Shown: piece by piece, positions 1 through 7,898 of the stretch
How the letters are laid out: the number at the start of each line of letters is the position of its first letter
How positions within the stretch are numbered: position 1 is the stretch's first letter
NCBI GenBank assembly: GCA_035561135.1
Contig: DATMYA010000064.1
Location: 1-57,772 of the forward strand
DNA from: Clostridia bacterium
GTDB lineage: Bacteria; Acidobacteriota; Terriglobia; Terriglobales; Acidobacteriaceae
Direction of reading: 5' to 3'
DNA: 57,772 bases
Translations under genes and position numbers: made by a program
The notes under the pieces: model-generated
What the model saw: only the letters and a program-made list of their open reading frames with translations
What the model was told of the DNA's origin: nothing
Databases searched by the model: none

Positions 1-2
1 GC

Positions 3-2294
3 AACATCAGCGATAGCAGCTTCACCCCGGACGAACACGACTTCCAGGTGCGATTCTTCGTTGTCGCAACGGGCTCGCAATCCCAGGCGCAGACGAGTTT
101 CACGGATGGAAATGTCACGCTGGCCGTTAGCGGTGTCGGACCGGGAACGACTACGAACTTCCAATTCACCGGGTATTCCGACGCAAATTGCGTAACGGTT
201 GCCAATGGGCAGTCATGGCCAAAATCTCAATCCATAACCGGCAACAACTCCGCCAACATGGGACTTGGCAATTCCAACTCGGTGAAGGTCACCATTCCGT
301 CCGATCCCGCTGGCTTTGCATTCAGCAATTGGTCCGGGGTCGGAAGCGGAACGGCACGTACATCGAATTGTGTGCAGGTTCCAGGCGGAGGCGGCCAGAA
401 CACAGTAACCATCACTGCGAATTTCACCGCAACTCAGGCCAGCCAAACCATCAACTTTGGCCCGCTGTCGGCCAAGAGCTACGGAGACGCAGACTTCCAG
501 GTGACGGCGACTGCATCGAGCGGATTGCCTGTCTCATTTGCTGTTGGCGTGTCGGACCAATGTACGATCTCCGGAAGCACAGTTCATATCACCGCAGCAG
601 GATCTTGCATTGTCACAGCGACGCAAGCAGGAAATAGCAGCTTCCTTCCAGCAACGCCTGTTGCACAAGCATTCTCCATCTCTAAAGCGACGCTGACGGT
701 CACGCCGGCGAACGCCAGTCGAGAGTATGGCGACGCGAACCCGGCGTTCACGGGCGCGATTGTCGGGATCAAGAACGGCGACGCGATCACGGCGAGCTAC
801 GCGAGTGCCGCAACGGCAGCGAGTTCGGTTGGCACGTATCCGATTACGGCGACGCTGAGCGACCCGGACAGCAAGCTGGGCAACTACAACGTCACGCTGA
901 ACGAAGGCACTCTGAACGTCACCGCAGCGACGCTGACCATCACGCCAGCGAACGCCAGCCGAGAGTATGGCGATGCGAACTCGGCATTCACGGGCGCGAT
1001 TGTCGGGATCAAGAACGGCGACGCGATCACCGCGAGCTACGCTTCGCTGGCAACAGCAGCCAGCGAGGTTGGCACGTACCCGATTACGGCGACGCTGAGC
1101 GATCCGGACAGCAAGCTGAGCAACTACAACGTCACTTTGAACGAAGGCACGCTGACCGTCACGAAGGCAGCGCTGACGGTGACGCCAGCGAACGCCAGCC
1201 GCGAATACGGCGACGCGAACCCGGCATTCACGGGGACGGTTGTCGGGATCAAGAACGGCGATGCGATCACCGCGAGCTACGCTTCGCTGGCAACGGCAAC
1301 GAGTTCGGTTGGCACGTACCCAATTACGGCGACGCTGAGCGACCCGGACAGCAAGCTGGGCAACTACAACGTCACGCTGAACGAAGGCACTCTGACCGTC
1401 ACGAAAGCGACTCTGACGGTCACACCAGCGAACGCCAGCCGCGAATACGGCGACGCGAACCCGGCGTTTACGGGCGCGATTGCCGGCATCAAGAACGGCG
1501 ACACAATCACGGCGAGCTATGCTTCGCTGGCAACAGCAGCCAGCGCGGTTGGCACGTATCCGATTACGGCGACGCTGAGCGATCCGGACAGCAAGCTGGG
1601 CAACTACAACGTCACGCTGAACGAAGGCACGCTGACCGTCACGAAGGCGGCGCTGACGGTGAAGGCGAATGATGTCACGATCGTTCTGCACGCGGCAATG
1701 CCTACACTCACCGGCACGATCACTGGGATCAAGAACAACGATCCGATCTCGGCGACATACGCGACTAGCGGCACGCAGAATGCGGTTGGCACATTCACCA
1801 TTACGCCGTCGGTTGTGGACCCGAATAATCTGATCGGAAACTACAACGTGAGTATCGTTGCCGGCACCTTCAAGGTGACGTATCTCATTGGTGGCATGTG
1901 CGCCGGCGACATGGGTCACCAGGTGCTAAATCCAATCAATGCAGTCCTAAAGGATGATGTGCTCCACCAAAGCGTCTTCAAGCGCGGAAGCACGGTCCCA
2001 ACGAAGTTCCGCGTTTGCGACGCGAATGGATTATCCATCGGACCGAGCGCCGTGAACGGGGCGAACATCGTAACGTCCTACGGAGTCTCGGGGGTGCTTT
2101 GGACAGCGGATGGCATCCCTGAAGGCGTGCTTGACTCAACGACTCCCGACACGAACTTCCGTTGGGATTCCACTTCCCAGCAGTGGATCTTCAACACGAG
2201 CACGAAAGGTGGTGCGTGGCAGTCGCAAACGTACTACTTCCGAATCGCGCTGAACGATGGAAGCTTTATCGATTTCCACTATGCGCTGAAGTAA
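3..2294 (+). CDS. MBG-repeat / PxKF-domain secreted protein (5' end outside window)
   Basis: The frame is open to the first base of the window, so the true start lies upstream; an internal GTG at 48 is not convincing. The visible part begins with beta-rich sequence, then an Ig-like segment with paired cysteines (about residues 145-225 of the visible part). Four almost identical 80-residue MBG repeats follow, each with a REYGDAN...FTG core, then a diverged fifth copy. The last 140 residues match the PxKF domain: FKRGSTVPTKFRV, then FRWDSTSQQWIFN and a closing LNDGSFIDFHYALK. Such proteins are secreted or surface-bound and probably adhesive or structural. No enzyme motif is visible. The stop is followed by a terminator that belongs to the convergent gene. 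Family assignment is firm; function is unknown. Confidence 0.85.
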   Translation, partial: NISDSSFTPDEHDFQVRFFVVATGSQSQAQTSFTDGNVTLAVSGVGPGTTTNFQFTGYSDANCVTVANGQSWPKSQSITGNNSANMGLGNSNSVKVTIPSDPAGFAFSNWSGVGSGTARTSNCVQVPGGGGQNTVTITANFTATQASQTINFGPLSAKSYGDADFQVTATASSGLPVSFAVGVSDQCTISGSTVHITAAGSCIVTATQAGNSSFLPATPVAQAFSISKATLTVTPANASREYGDANPAFTGAIVGIKNGDAITASYASAATAASSVGTYPITATLSDPDSKLGNYNVTLNEGTLNVTAATLTITPANASREYGDANSAFTGAIVGIKNGDAITASYASLATAASEVGTYPITATLSDPDSKLSNYNVTLNEGTLTVTKAALTVTPANASREYGDANPAFTGTVVGIKNGDAITASYASLATATSSVGTYPITATLSDPDSKLGNYNVTLNEGTLTVTKATLTVTPANASREYGDANPAFTGAIAGIKNGDTITASYASLATAASAVGTYPITATLSDPDSKLGNYNVTLNEGTLTVTKAALTVKANDVTIVLHAAMPTLTGTITGIKNNDPISATYATSGTQNAVGTFTITPSVVDPNNLIGNYNVSIVAGTFKVTYLIGGMCAGDMGHQVLNPINAVLKDDVLHQSVFKRGSTVPTKFRVCDANGLSIGPSAVNGANIVTSYGVSGVLWTADGIPEGVLDSTTPDTNFRWDSTSQQWIFNTSTKGGAWQSQTYYFRIALNDGSFIDFHYALK
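687..1880 (+). repeat. Tandem 240-bp coding repeats (MBG units)
   Basis: Four in-frame direct repeats of exactly 240 bp begin at 687, 927, 1167 and 1407. A degenerate fifth unit runs from 1647 to about 1880. The first four differ by scattered substitutions, many at third positions, and keep the phrase for SREYGDAN and for LSDPDSKL. This is recent tandem amplification or gene conversion, and copy number may vary between strains or collapse in assembly. Confidence 0.95.
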
Positions 2295-2389
2295 GAGGAG
2301 TTGGCTGACTTGAGCGCGGGAGGTTACCTGTCGCGCTCTTCTAATTGCGGGTCACATCGGTTGTGATGACAACCCCTGGCTTTTTGGAC

Positions 2390-2418
2390 AAAAAAAGCGC
2401 GGCTACTAGCCGCGCTTT
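2390..2418 (-). terminator. Rho-independent terminator after the nucleotide-sugar dehydrogenase
   Basis: A perfect 11-bp stem (AAAGCGCGGCT / AGCCGCGCTTT) with a 3-nt loop lies at 2394-2418. On the minus strand it is followed by a run of seven T. It sits 22 bp past the stop of the minus-strand dehydrogenase gene, so it probably ends the long EPS transcription unit. It may also stop readthrough from the convergent MBG gene, though the T tract on the plus strand is weak. Confidence 0.9.
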
Positions 2419-2439
2419 CTGTCTGCCGATGCTTCCGTT

Positions 2440-3795
2440 TCAGCAGCGGATGATGTTGCCTGATGCAATTCCCCGCGTCGCATTGCGAGTGTCCACCACG
2501 AGTTGGGTGTGGTTCGCGATTTCCGCGTAGTCGTAATCGCTGTGGTCCGTTGCGATCACGACACAGTCGTACTGTTCGAGATTGTCGAGCGGCGTGGAGC
2601 GCATCTGTAGATCGTACTTCCTCCCTTTGCCTACAAACGGGAAGTATGGGTCGTTGTAGCGAACCTCCGCGCCCTCCTTCTGGAGCAGTTCGATAATGAC
2701 GAGCGAGGGTGACTCGCGCAGGTCGTCAATGTCCTTCTTGTAGGCGATGCCGAGCACCAGGATTCGCGCACCGTTCAACGCCTTTCGGCGGCTGTTAAGC
2801 GCCGCAGTGACGGAACGGACAACGTGGTACGGCATGTCGGTATTCACTTCGCCGGCAAGTTCGATGAACCGCGTGTGGAAGTCAAACTCCTTTGCCTTCC
2901 AGGATAAGTAGTAGGGGTCAACCGGAATGCAGTGGCCGCCCAGGCCGGGGCCGGGATAGAAAGGATGAAAGCCAAAAGGTTTTGTTTTCGCGGCCTCGAT
3001 CACTTCCCAGATGTCGATTCCCATGCGCAGGCAGAGCAGCTTGAGTTCATTGACCATCGCGATGTTTACGCAACGGTAAATGTTCTCGAGCAACTTCGTC
3101 ATTTCAGCCGCTGCTGGCGACGAAACCGGCACGACTCGGTTGAAGATCGCTGAGTACATAGCCTTCGCCATCTGCGTTGCAATCGGTCCAACGCCACCGA
3201 TGACTTTCGGAATGTCGCGTCGCGCAACCGTGTCGTTGCCGGGGTCTTCGCGCTCGGGCGAGAAGGCGACAAAGAAGCCGCAGTCATCGGCAGCATTGCG
3301 CGCGACCCTCAACCCGTTGCGATTGCCACTTTCAAGCAGCGGGACGACGACTTCGTCCGTTGTCCCCGGGTAGGTTGTACTTTCAAGAACGATGAGTTGA
3401 CCTGCGCGGACATAAGGGGCGATCGCTTTCACCGTGGATTCGATGTAGGTCATGTCGGGTTCACGGTACTCATTTAGCGGAGTAGGAACGCAGATAATCA
3501 CCGCGTCCATCTCGGCCACTTGCGCGTAATCCGCGCAAGCAGTGAACCCGCACTTCTGCGCAGCCTGGATTTCGGTGGGCGGAATACGGACGATGTATGA
3601 CCCACCGTTGCTCAAGGCGCTGACCTTTTTCGCATCGATGTCAAAACCGGTGATGGCGAACCGCTCCTCGCTGTACAGCAAGGCGAGCGGCAGTCCGACA
3701 TAGCCAAGTCCGATAATGCCGAGCTTGGCAGAACGATCCTGGATTCTTGTTTCGAACGTCTCCAGTGCTGATACAGGCGAAGGCTTCGGTAGCAT
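2440..3795 (-). CDS. Nucleotide-sugar dehydrogenase (WbpA/TviB-like, UDP-GlcNAc 6-dehydrogenase type)
   Basis: At 451 residues this is the usual length for the UDP-glucose/GDP-mannose dehydrogenase family, which oxidises C6 of a UDP-hexose to the uronic acid with two NAD+. The N-terminal Rossmann motif is GLGYVGLPLA (about residue 29). The central helical dimer domain and the catalytic cysteine in GGHCIPVDPYYL are intact, and the C-terminal UDP-binding domain has YKKDIDDLRESPS. The HCIPVDPYYL form is typical of the WbpA/TviB/WecC branch acting on N-acetylhexosamines rather than of classical Ugd, so UDP-GlcNAc (or its epimer) is the likely substrate. It is the last gene of the minus-strand EPS run, directly before a terminator. 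It complements the Ugd-type enzyme at 39.5-41.1 kb. Confidence 0.9.
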   Translation of the reverse strand: MLPKPSPVSALETFETRIQDRSAKLGIIGLGYVGLPLALLYSEERFAITGFDIDAKKVSALSNGGSYIVRIPPTEIQAAQKCGFTACADYAQVAEMDAVIICVPTPLNEYREPDMTYIESTVKAIAPYVRAGQLIVLESTTYPGTTDEVVVPLLESGNRNGLRVARNAADDCGFFVAFSPEREDPGNDTVARRDIPKVIGGVGPIATQMAKAMYSAIFNRVVPVSSPAAAEMTKLLENIYRCVNIAMVNELKLLCLRMGIDIWEVIEAAKTKPFGFHPFYPGPGLGGHCIPVDPYYLSWKAKEFDFHTRFIELAGEVNTDMPYHVVRSVTAALNSRRKALNGARILVLGIAYKKDIDDLRESPSLVIIELLQKEGAEVRYNDPYFPFVGKGRKYDLQMRSTPLDNLEQYDCVVIATDHSDYDYAEIANHTQLVVDTRNATRGIASGNIIRC

Positions 3796-3844
3796 GCGGC
3801 TCCTGTCAGTAACACGAACGATATGTTTCCCAAGTATGCGAGGG

Positions 3845-5461
3845 TTACGACGACACCCGCCGAAGCATTTTGCGGATGTCCACGAACAGCGTTGATTTCA
3901 TAACGACGAGCAAGGCCACGGCGGAGATCGCCCATGCGATGGAAGTGAACGCGAGCGACTTCACGTCGTCCAGTCGGCTTCCGTGCGGCGGGACGAGGAG
4001 TGCCACAGTTGTTCCGACGACCCCGCTACCAACGGCGGCTACTGCCACTTTTGCGATTTCGATCCGATTCACAGCAAGGAGAGGAACCATCTTCCGTCTA
4101 TTCAGCAAGGTTGCAAGCGTCGCGGCGTACAGAAACATCGCGAAATTCGAGGCAAGCGGCAGTCCAACGATGCCCATTTTCTGGAACATAAAGCCGTAAA
4201 TTGGGAACGAGGCTGCCGCTATCGCTGTCCCTACTAACATCGGAGTAAGCGTATCTCCTGCCGCGTAGAACGCCCTGGCATAGAATCCCTGCACCGACCA
4301 GAACACCAATGCGAATGAGAAACACGCCAGCAGCACAGCTGTCTTCTGCGAGTCGGCGAATTGGAAGTGTCCTCGCACGAGCCGAAAGATCAAGTCGACG
4401 CAGGGAAGCGCCGCGCAGAACAACCATGAACCTGCCAAAAGCGAAAACATCGCAGCGCGACTTACGACTGTATTTACGACTTCGCCGAATTCTTTACGTT
4501 TTGTTTCGTTAAACAACTTCGCGAAGAGCGGCAGATATGCTTGGCCAGCCGCCTGTCCGATCACCGCCGCCGGGACGACGAACATGCGCTTAGCGTAATT
4601 AATCCTTGTGATATCGCCTGCTCCGCCGGAAGCGAAGTGACGCGTGAACGGATCGTCAAAGACGACGAGTGATGCCCCGATCATCAGGGGGATCGTGAGC
4701 TTGAGCCATTCGATGAAAGCAGGGTTGCGGAACTGGAAGGAGGGCCTGAACGATACTCCCGCCCGCCGCGCTCCGATCACGTTCAGCAGGATTGCGCCGC
4801 TGAACGCCCCGATTACCGCCCCATAGGCCAATCCCGAAATACCGTAGCGCCCTGAGAGCAGGACGCCTCCAGCGATGATGCCCAGATTGAAGACGACGGG
4901 CACGAGCGCCGGATATAGAAATCTGCGGCGCACTTGCAGCGTGGCGGAAACGATTCCACCAACAATGAAGAACGCCTGCACCGGCAGGAGAATGCGCGTG
5001 AGCCGAACACACAACTCTAGCTGGTCGGGTGTGAAGCGTGGGCAGAGCACGCGGATGATCGGGTGCGCGAAGACTGCCGCAATCACGATCAGAATTGTCA
5101 CGATGACCGAGACAATCGTGACGATGGCAGAGAACGCCCCTTGAGCTTCGTGCTCGCGCTTCTCAGCCTTATATCGAGTCAATATCGAAATCAGGGCGAT
5201 ACTCGCTGTGCTTCCAGCAAGCAGGTAGTTGACCAAATCCGGCAGCGTAAATGCCGCGACAAAAGCGTCCGTCGTCGCGCCCGCTCCGAACGCCCAAGCG
5301 ACATAAGCATCCCGCACGGCGCCGAGAACCCGGGACACAATCACCGAACCCGCTAGCAGGATGGTTGCGGAAAGCGAGCTATGTTCGTGCGTTGGGCGAA
5401 GTAGCCGAAGCGCGCTGGATGCTACAACTGAACCTTTTCCTATGGTGACGTGCGAAGCCAA
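3845..5461 (-). CDS. MurJ/MviN-like lipid-linked saccharide flippase (EPS copy)
   Basis: An integral membrane protein of about 538 residues with 13-14 hydrophobic segments and the MurJ-type opening SRVLGAVRDAYVAWAFG followed by TDAFVAAFTLP. MurJ proteins flip undecaprenyl-linked precursors across the inner membrane. A second, more canonical MurJ is encoded at 52.7-54.3 kb, so this copy inside the EPS locus probably moves an EPS or decoration intermediate (inference). No ATG is available. Start choice: a TTG at 5461 has GGAG seven or eight bases upstream; another in-frame TTG at 5497 would overlap the upstream aminotransferase stop. Substrate is not predictable from sequence. Confidence 0.8.
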   Translation of the reverse strand: MASHVTIGKGSVVASSALRLLRPTHEHSSLSATILLAGSVIVSRVLGAVRDAYVAWAFGAGATTDAFVAAFTLPDLVNYLLAGSTASIALISILTRYKAEKREHEAQGAFSAIVTIVSVIVTILIVIAAVFAHPIIRVLCPRFTPDQLELCVRLTRILLPVQAFFIVGGIVSATLQVRRRFLYPALVPVVFNLGIIAGGVLLSGRYGISGLAYGAVIGAFSGAILLNVIGARRAGVSFRPSFQFRNPAFIEWLKLTIPLMIGASLVVFDDPFTRHFASGGAGDITRINYAKRMFVVPAAVIGQAAGQAYLPLFAKLFNETKRKEFGEVVNTVVSRAAMFSLLAGSWLFCAALPCVDLIFRLVRGHFQFADSQKTAVLLACFSFALVFWSVQGFYARAFYAAGDTLTPMLVGTAIAAASFPIYGFMFQKMGIVGLPLASNFAMFLYAATLATLLNRRKMVPLLAVNRIEIAKVAVAAVGSGVVGTTVALLVPPHGSRLDDVKSLAFTSIAWAISAVALLVVMKSTLFVDIRKMLRRVSS

Positions 5462-5486
5462 CAAATATCTCCGGGTAGTTGTGCAG

Positions 5487-6632
5487 CTATGCGGCAACCG
5501 CTCCGCGCGTTATCTCACAAACTTGATCGGCAATCCGATCCATGTCCCTCAGCGTGAGATCTTGATGACAAGGCAGCTCGACGATTGTTTTCCTTAAATC
5601 GTCGGTCTCCGGGAACATGCCAGCAGGAATGCTCGTTGGCTGGTTCGACCAGAAGTTCACTGGTTCAATATTCCGAGCCGCGAGCATTGGCAGAATCTCC
5701 TCCTTGTTTGAAACGCAGAGCGGATAGAAAAGCGGGCACGTGCCTTGCGGCAGGTTTGGAAAAATCGGGAGCGATACCTCTTGCAGGCGATCGCGCAAAC
5801 GCGCGTAATTCTCGCGGCGGCGCGCTACGATCGCCTGCATATCCAGAGAACGGATAATCCAGCCGCACAGCGCACTCATGCCGAGGTCTGCGTCGGCTGG
5901 GTCAAAATGTGGCGACGCAACCGCTCGCACTCCAATCGACTCGCGTTTCGCAACGCCGGTGCTGCGGAGCTTGTCGATCATCTTCACGACGTTCTCACTT
6001 CCGTGCGCCTTGAAGTACCGCGACAGCGAGGACAAGCTATACGCAACGGTCGATGCGATAGACGGTGAGCGCGTTCGAGAGGATGTCGCCGAGCTTTCAG
6101 TTGGGTAGTAGAGAGCCCCTCCGTGGGGCAGCGGCAAAGTCTTGTACAAGCAAAAGATAGCTGCGTCGCCGAAAGAGCCAAGCGGACGACTTCCTTTGCA
6201 GGAGAGCAAAGCCAGCGCGCAATCCTCAATCAGCAGAATTCCTCGTTTGCGGCACAACTCCTGGACCTCTTCGACAGCGCCCGGGAATCCGAGGTAGTGA
6301 ATGAGATATACGGCACGAGTACGACCGCTGATGCGCGACGCTATGCTTTCAACATCGACGCGCATGCCGGAGCGAACCGGGTAGTATTTGGGCTGAACGC
6401 CCGCCGCAATGAGGGCCTCAAGTTCCACGCCATGGCAGTAGGAGGGGAACAGCACTTCCTCTCCGCCGAGCCGCCATTCTGTCGCAAGGGCGTGGACAGC
6501 ATTTCTGCCCAGGTAGTAGTAGCGGGTGCTCGTGTCGCCGAAAGGGAAGACAGGCGGTCGCCGCGCTCCGCGAGGACGAAGCATGTAAGGCTGAAGCGCC
6601 TGTCTACTATTGATAAATGCGGTGTTGTTCAT
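5487..6632 (-). CDS. DegT/DnrJ/EryC1/StrS-family PLP-dependent enzyme
   Basis: 381 residues with the fold-type-I aminotransferase layout of the DegT/EryC1 family, which transaminates keto-sugars. Visible landmarks are YLIHYLGFPG in the cofactor region, LLIEDCALAL with the aspartate that contacts the PLP pyridine nitrogen, and FCLYKTLPLPHGG with the candidate Schiff-base lysine. The family usually has S-x-x-K followed by G-EGG, so the LYKTLPLPHGG form is divergent but keeps the lysine. No dedicated 4,6-dehydratase partner is obvious; the SDR at 13.7-14.7 kb is a candidate. It lies just upstream of the MurJ-like gene on the same strand and probably makes an amino sugar for the EPS. Confidence 0.8.
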   Translation of the reverse strand: MNNTAFINSRQALQPYMLRPRGARRPPVFPFGDTSTRYYYLGRNAVHALATEWRLGGEEVLFPSYCHGVELEALIAAGVQPKYYPVRSGMRVDVESIASRISGRTRAVYLIHYLGFPGAVEEVQELCRKRGILLIEDCALALLSCKGSRPLGSFGDAAIFCLYKTLPLPHGGALYYPTESSATSSRTRSPSIASTVAYSLSSLSRYFKAHGSENVVKMIDKLRSTGVAKRESIGVRAVASPHFDPADADLGMSALCGWIIRSLDMQAIVARRRENYARLRDRLQEVSLPIFPNLPQGTCPLFYPLCVSNKEEILPMLAARNIEPVNFWSNQPTSIPAGMFPETDDLRKTIVELPCHQDLTLRDMDRIADQVCEITRGAVAA

Positions 6633-6647
6633 TGGCGATGACCGGCT

Positions 6648-7835
6648 TTAGCTCTTGATCCGCTTCATCAGCGGTATCACCCGCTCCGCAACCCACGGCA
6701 GTTCGAGGAATTTCCGTGCCTCCCACATGGCGTGGAATCTTGCGAAGTGCAACATGCTCCCATGGAGCCCTGGCCGGTAAATGAAGCACCGCGAATGTGG
6801 ACGCACAGTGTCAGCCCATTCTGCTTTCCACGGCATCATTGGTCCGAGGAAATCAAATTCTGAAAATCCAATCTTGGCGATATCAGCCAGGATGAAGCCC
6901 ACAATCGTGTGACCAGGCCCCAAGTCTGCGACTGCTTCGTCGTAGGCTATCTTCGGGCAGTAGTAACGATTCCGGTGACTGAGGCCGAAGTGGGCTGCAA
7001 TTGGGTTCCCGTCCAACTCAAGGAAATACAGCGACAAATAGCCGAAGCGCGCTGCCGCCTTTGCAGCTTCAACATAAAATTGTTTTGTTCGTGCATTGCA
7101 GCCGATTGCGCTCTGTTCTTTGCCTTTCCATCCGCGCTGCTCAAGCTCAAAAAAAGCCTCCAAATCGGCAGGGCCGGCGTGCTCGACTTTGCGAAGCGTC
7201 AGCGACCCAGTGTTCTCAGCCTTGCGTATTCTTCGCCGCAGGTTTTGTCGGAAGTGCGCGTGCCGGGCCAGGCTGGAAGGGTCATCTACTGTTCGACAAT
7301 CGAACTGAATGTAGGGAGTGAGATTCGACGGCCATTGCCCAGTCAGGTAGCCATCCTGGCGTGCCAATGAGAGCAGTTGCTCTGCTCCGCCAGCGCGCGG
7401 CACCCGCGGAAGTTCGATGGAATCCCAATCAGTACGGTCTTTGAGCGCCGACCAGATCGACGCGACGGCAGCACTGCCTTCGGACCCCGCGCCACGGATT
7501 AAATCAAAGCGGCAGGAATGGATATTCGCGGCGCCTACCAGCGTCCTGAAACGAAAAGGGCCTTTGCCGACATGTTGCGCAATGAGAGGAAGTACCGCTT
7601 TCAGTTTTCCGTCCACCCTGGCTTCGAGGAGCAAAACGCGCTGGGGCGGCACGAACGCGCGGAGATATGCCGCAATCCACTCCGGACGATAGAACGGTTC
7701 ATCATTCGGCCCTTCGGTGCAAAGGCCGCGCCACTCATCGGCGATTTCTTCCAGTCGCTCATGGCCGCCGAACCAGGCATCCACGCTAACGTTCTGCCGC
7801 AGAGTACTGCCCAACATGCTCACTCGTTCGCTCAC
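6648..7835 (-). CDS. CelD/BcsL-type GNAT acyltransferase (Acetyltransf_6)
   Basis: 395 residues of the CelD/FemAB-like double-GNAT family found in cellulose and EPS loci. The strongest match is the central segment: HFRQNLRRRIRKAE followed by FFELEQRGWKGKE, then a second GNAT half with LELDGNPIAAHFGL and a closing FDFLGPMMPWKAEW. Members are thought to transfer acyl or aminoacyl groups to polysaccharide or peptide acceptors in the cytoplasm; the donor here cannot be deduced. It is followed 15 bp later by the DegT gene and preceded by a second, longer homologue, so the two probably act on the same polymer. No signal peptide or membrane segment is apparent. Confidence 0.82.
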   Translation of the reverse strand: MSERVSMLGSTLRQNVSVDAWFGGHERLEEIADEWRGLCTEGPNDEPFYRPEWIAAYLRAFVPPQRVLLLEARVDGKLKAVLPLIAQHVGKGPFRFRTLVGAANIHSCRFDLIRGAGSEGSAAVASIWSALKDRTDWDSIELPRVPRAGGAEQLLSLARQDGYLTGQWPSNLTPYIQFDCRTVDDPSSLARHAHFRQNLRRRIRKAENTGSLTLRKVEHAGPADLEAFFELEQRGWKGKEQSAIGCNARTKQFYVEAAKAAARFGYLSLYFLELDGNPIAAHFGLSHRNRYYCPKIAYDEAVADLGPGHTIVGFILADIAKIGFSEFDFLGPMMPWKAEWADTVRPHSRCFIYRPGLHGSMLHFARFHAMWEARKFLELPWVAERVIPLMKRIKS

Positions 7836-7898
7836 TGGTTTGTAATCACCAACGGTTTAGGGAAACCCAAAGGAACGGCTGTTACTGAGGCCATCGAC

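Noticed and set aside
534..1919. A 461-codon minus-strand open frame
   Set aside because: It is antisense to the MBG repeats and its translation is an Arg-rich repetitive shadow (RVAQRRRN-type repeats) with no family features.
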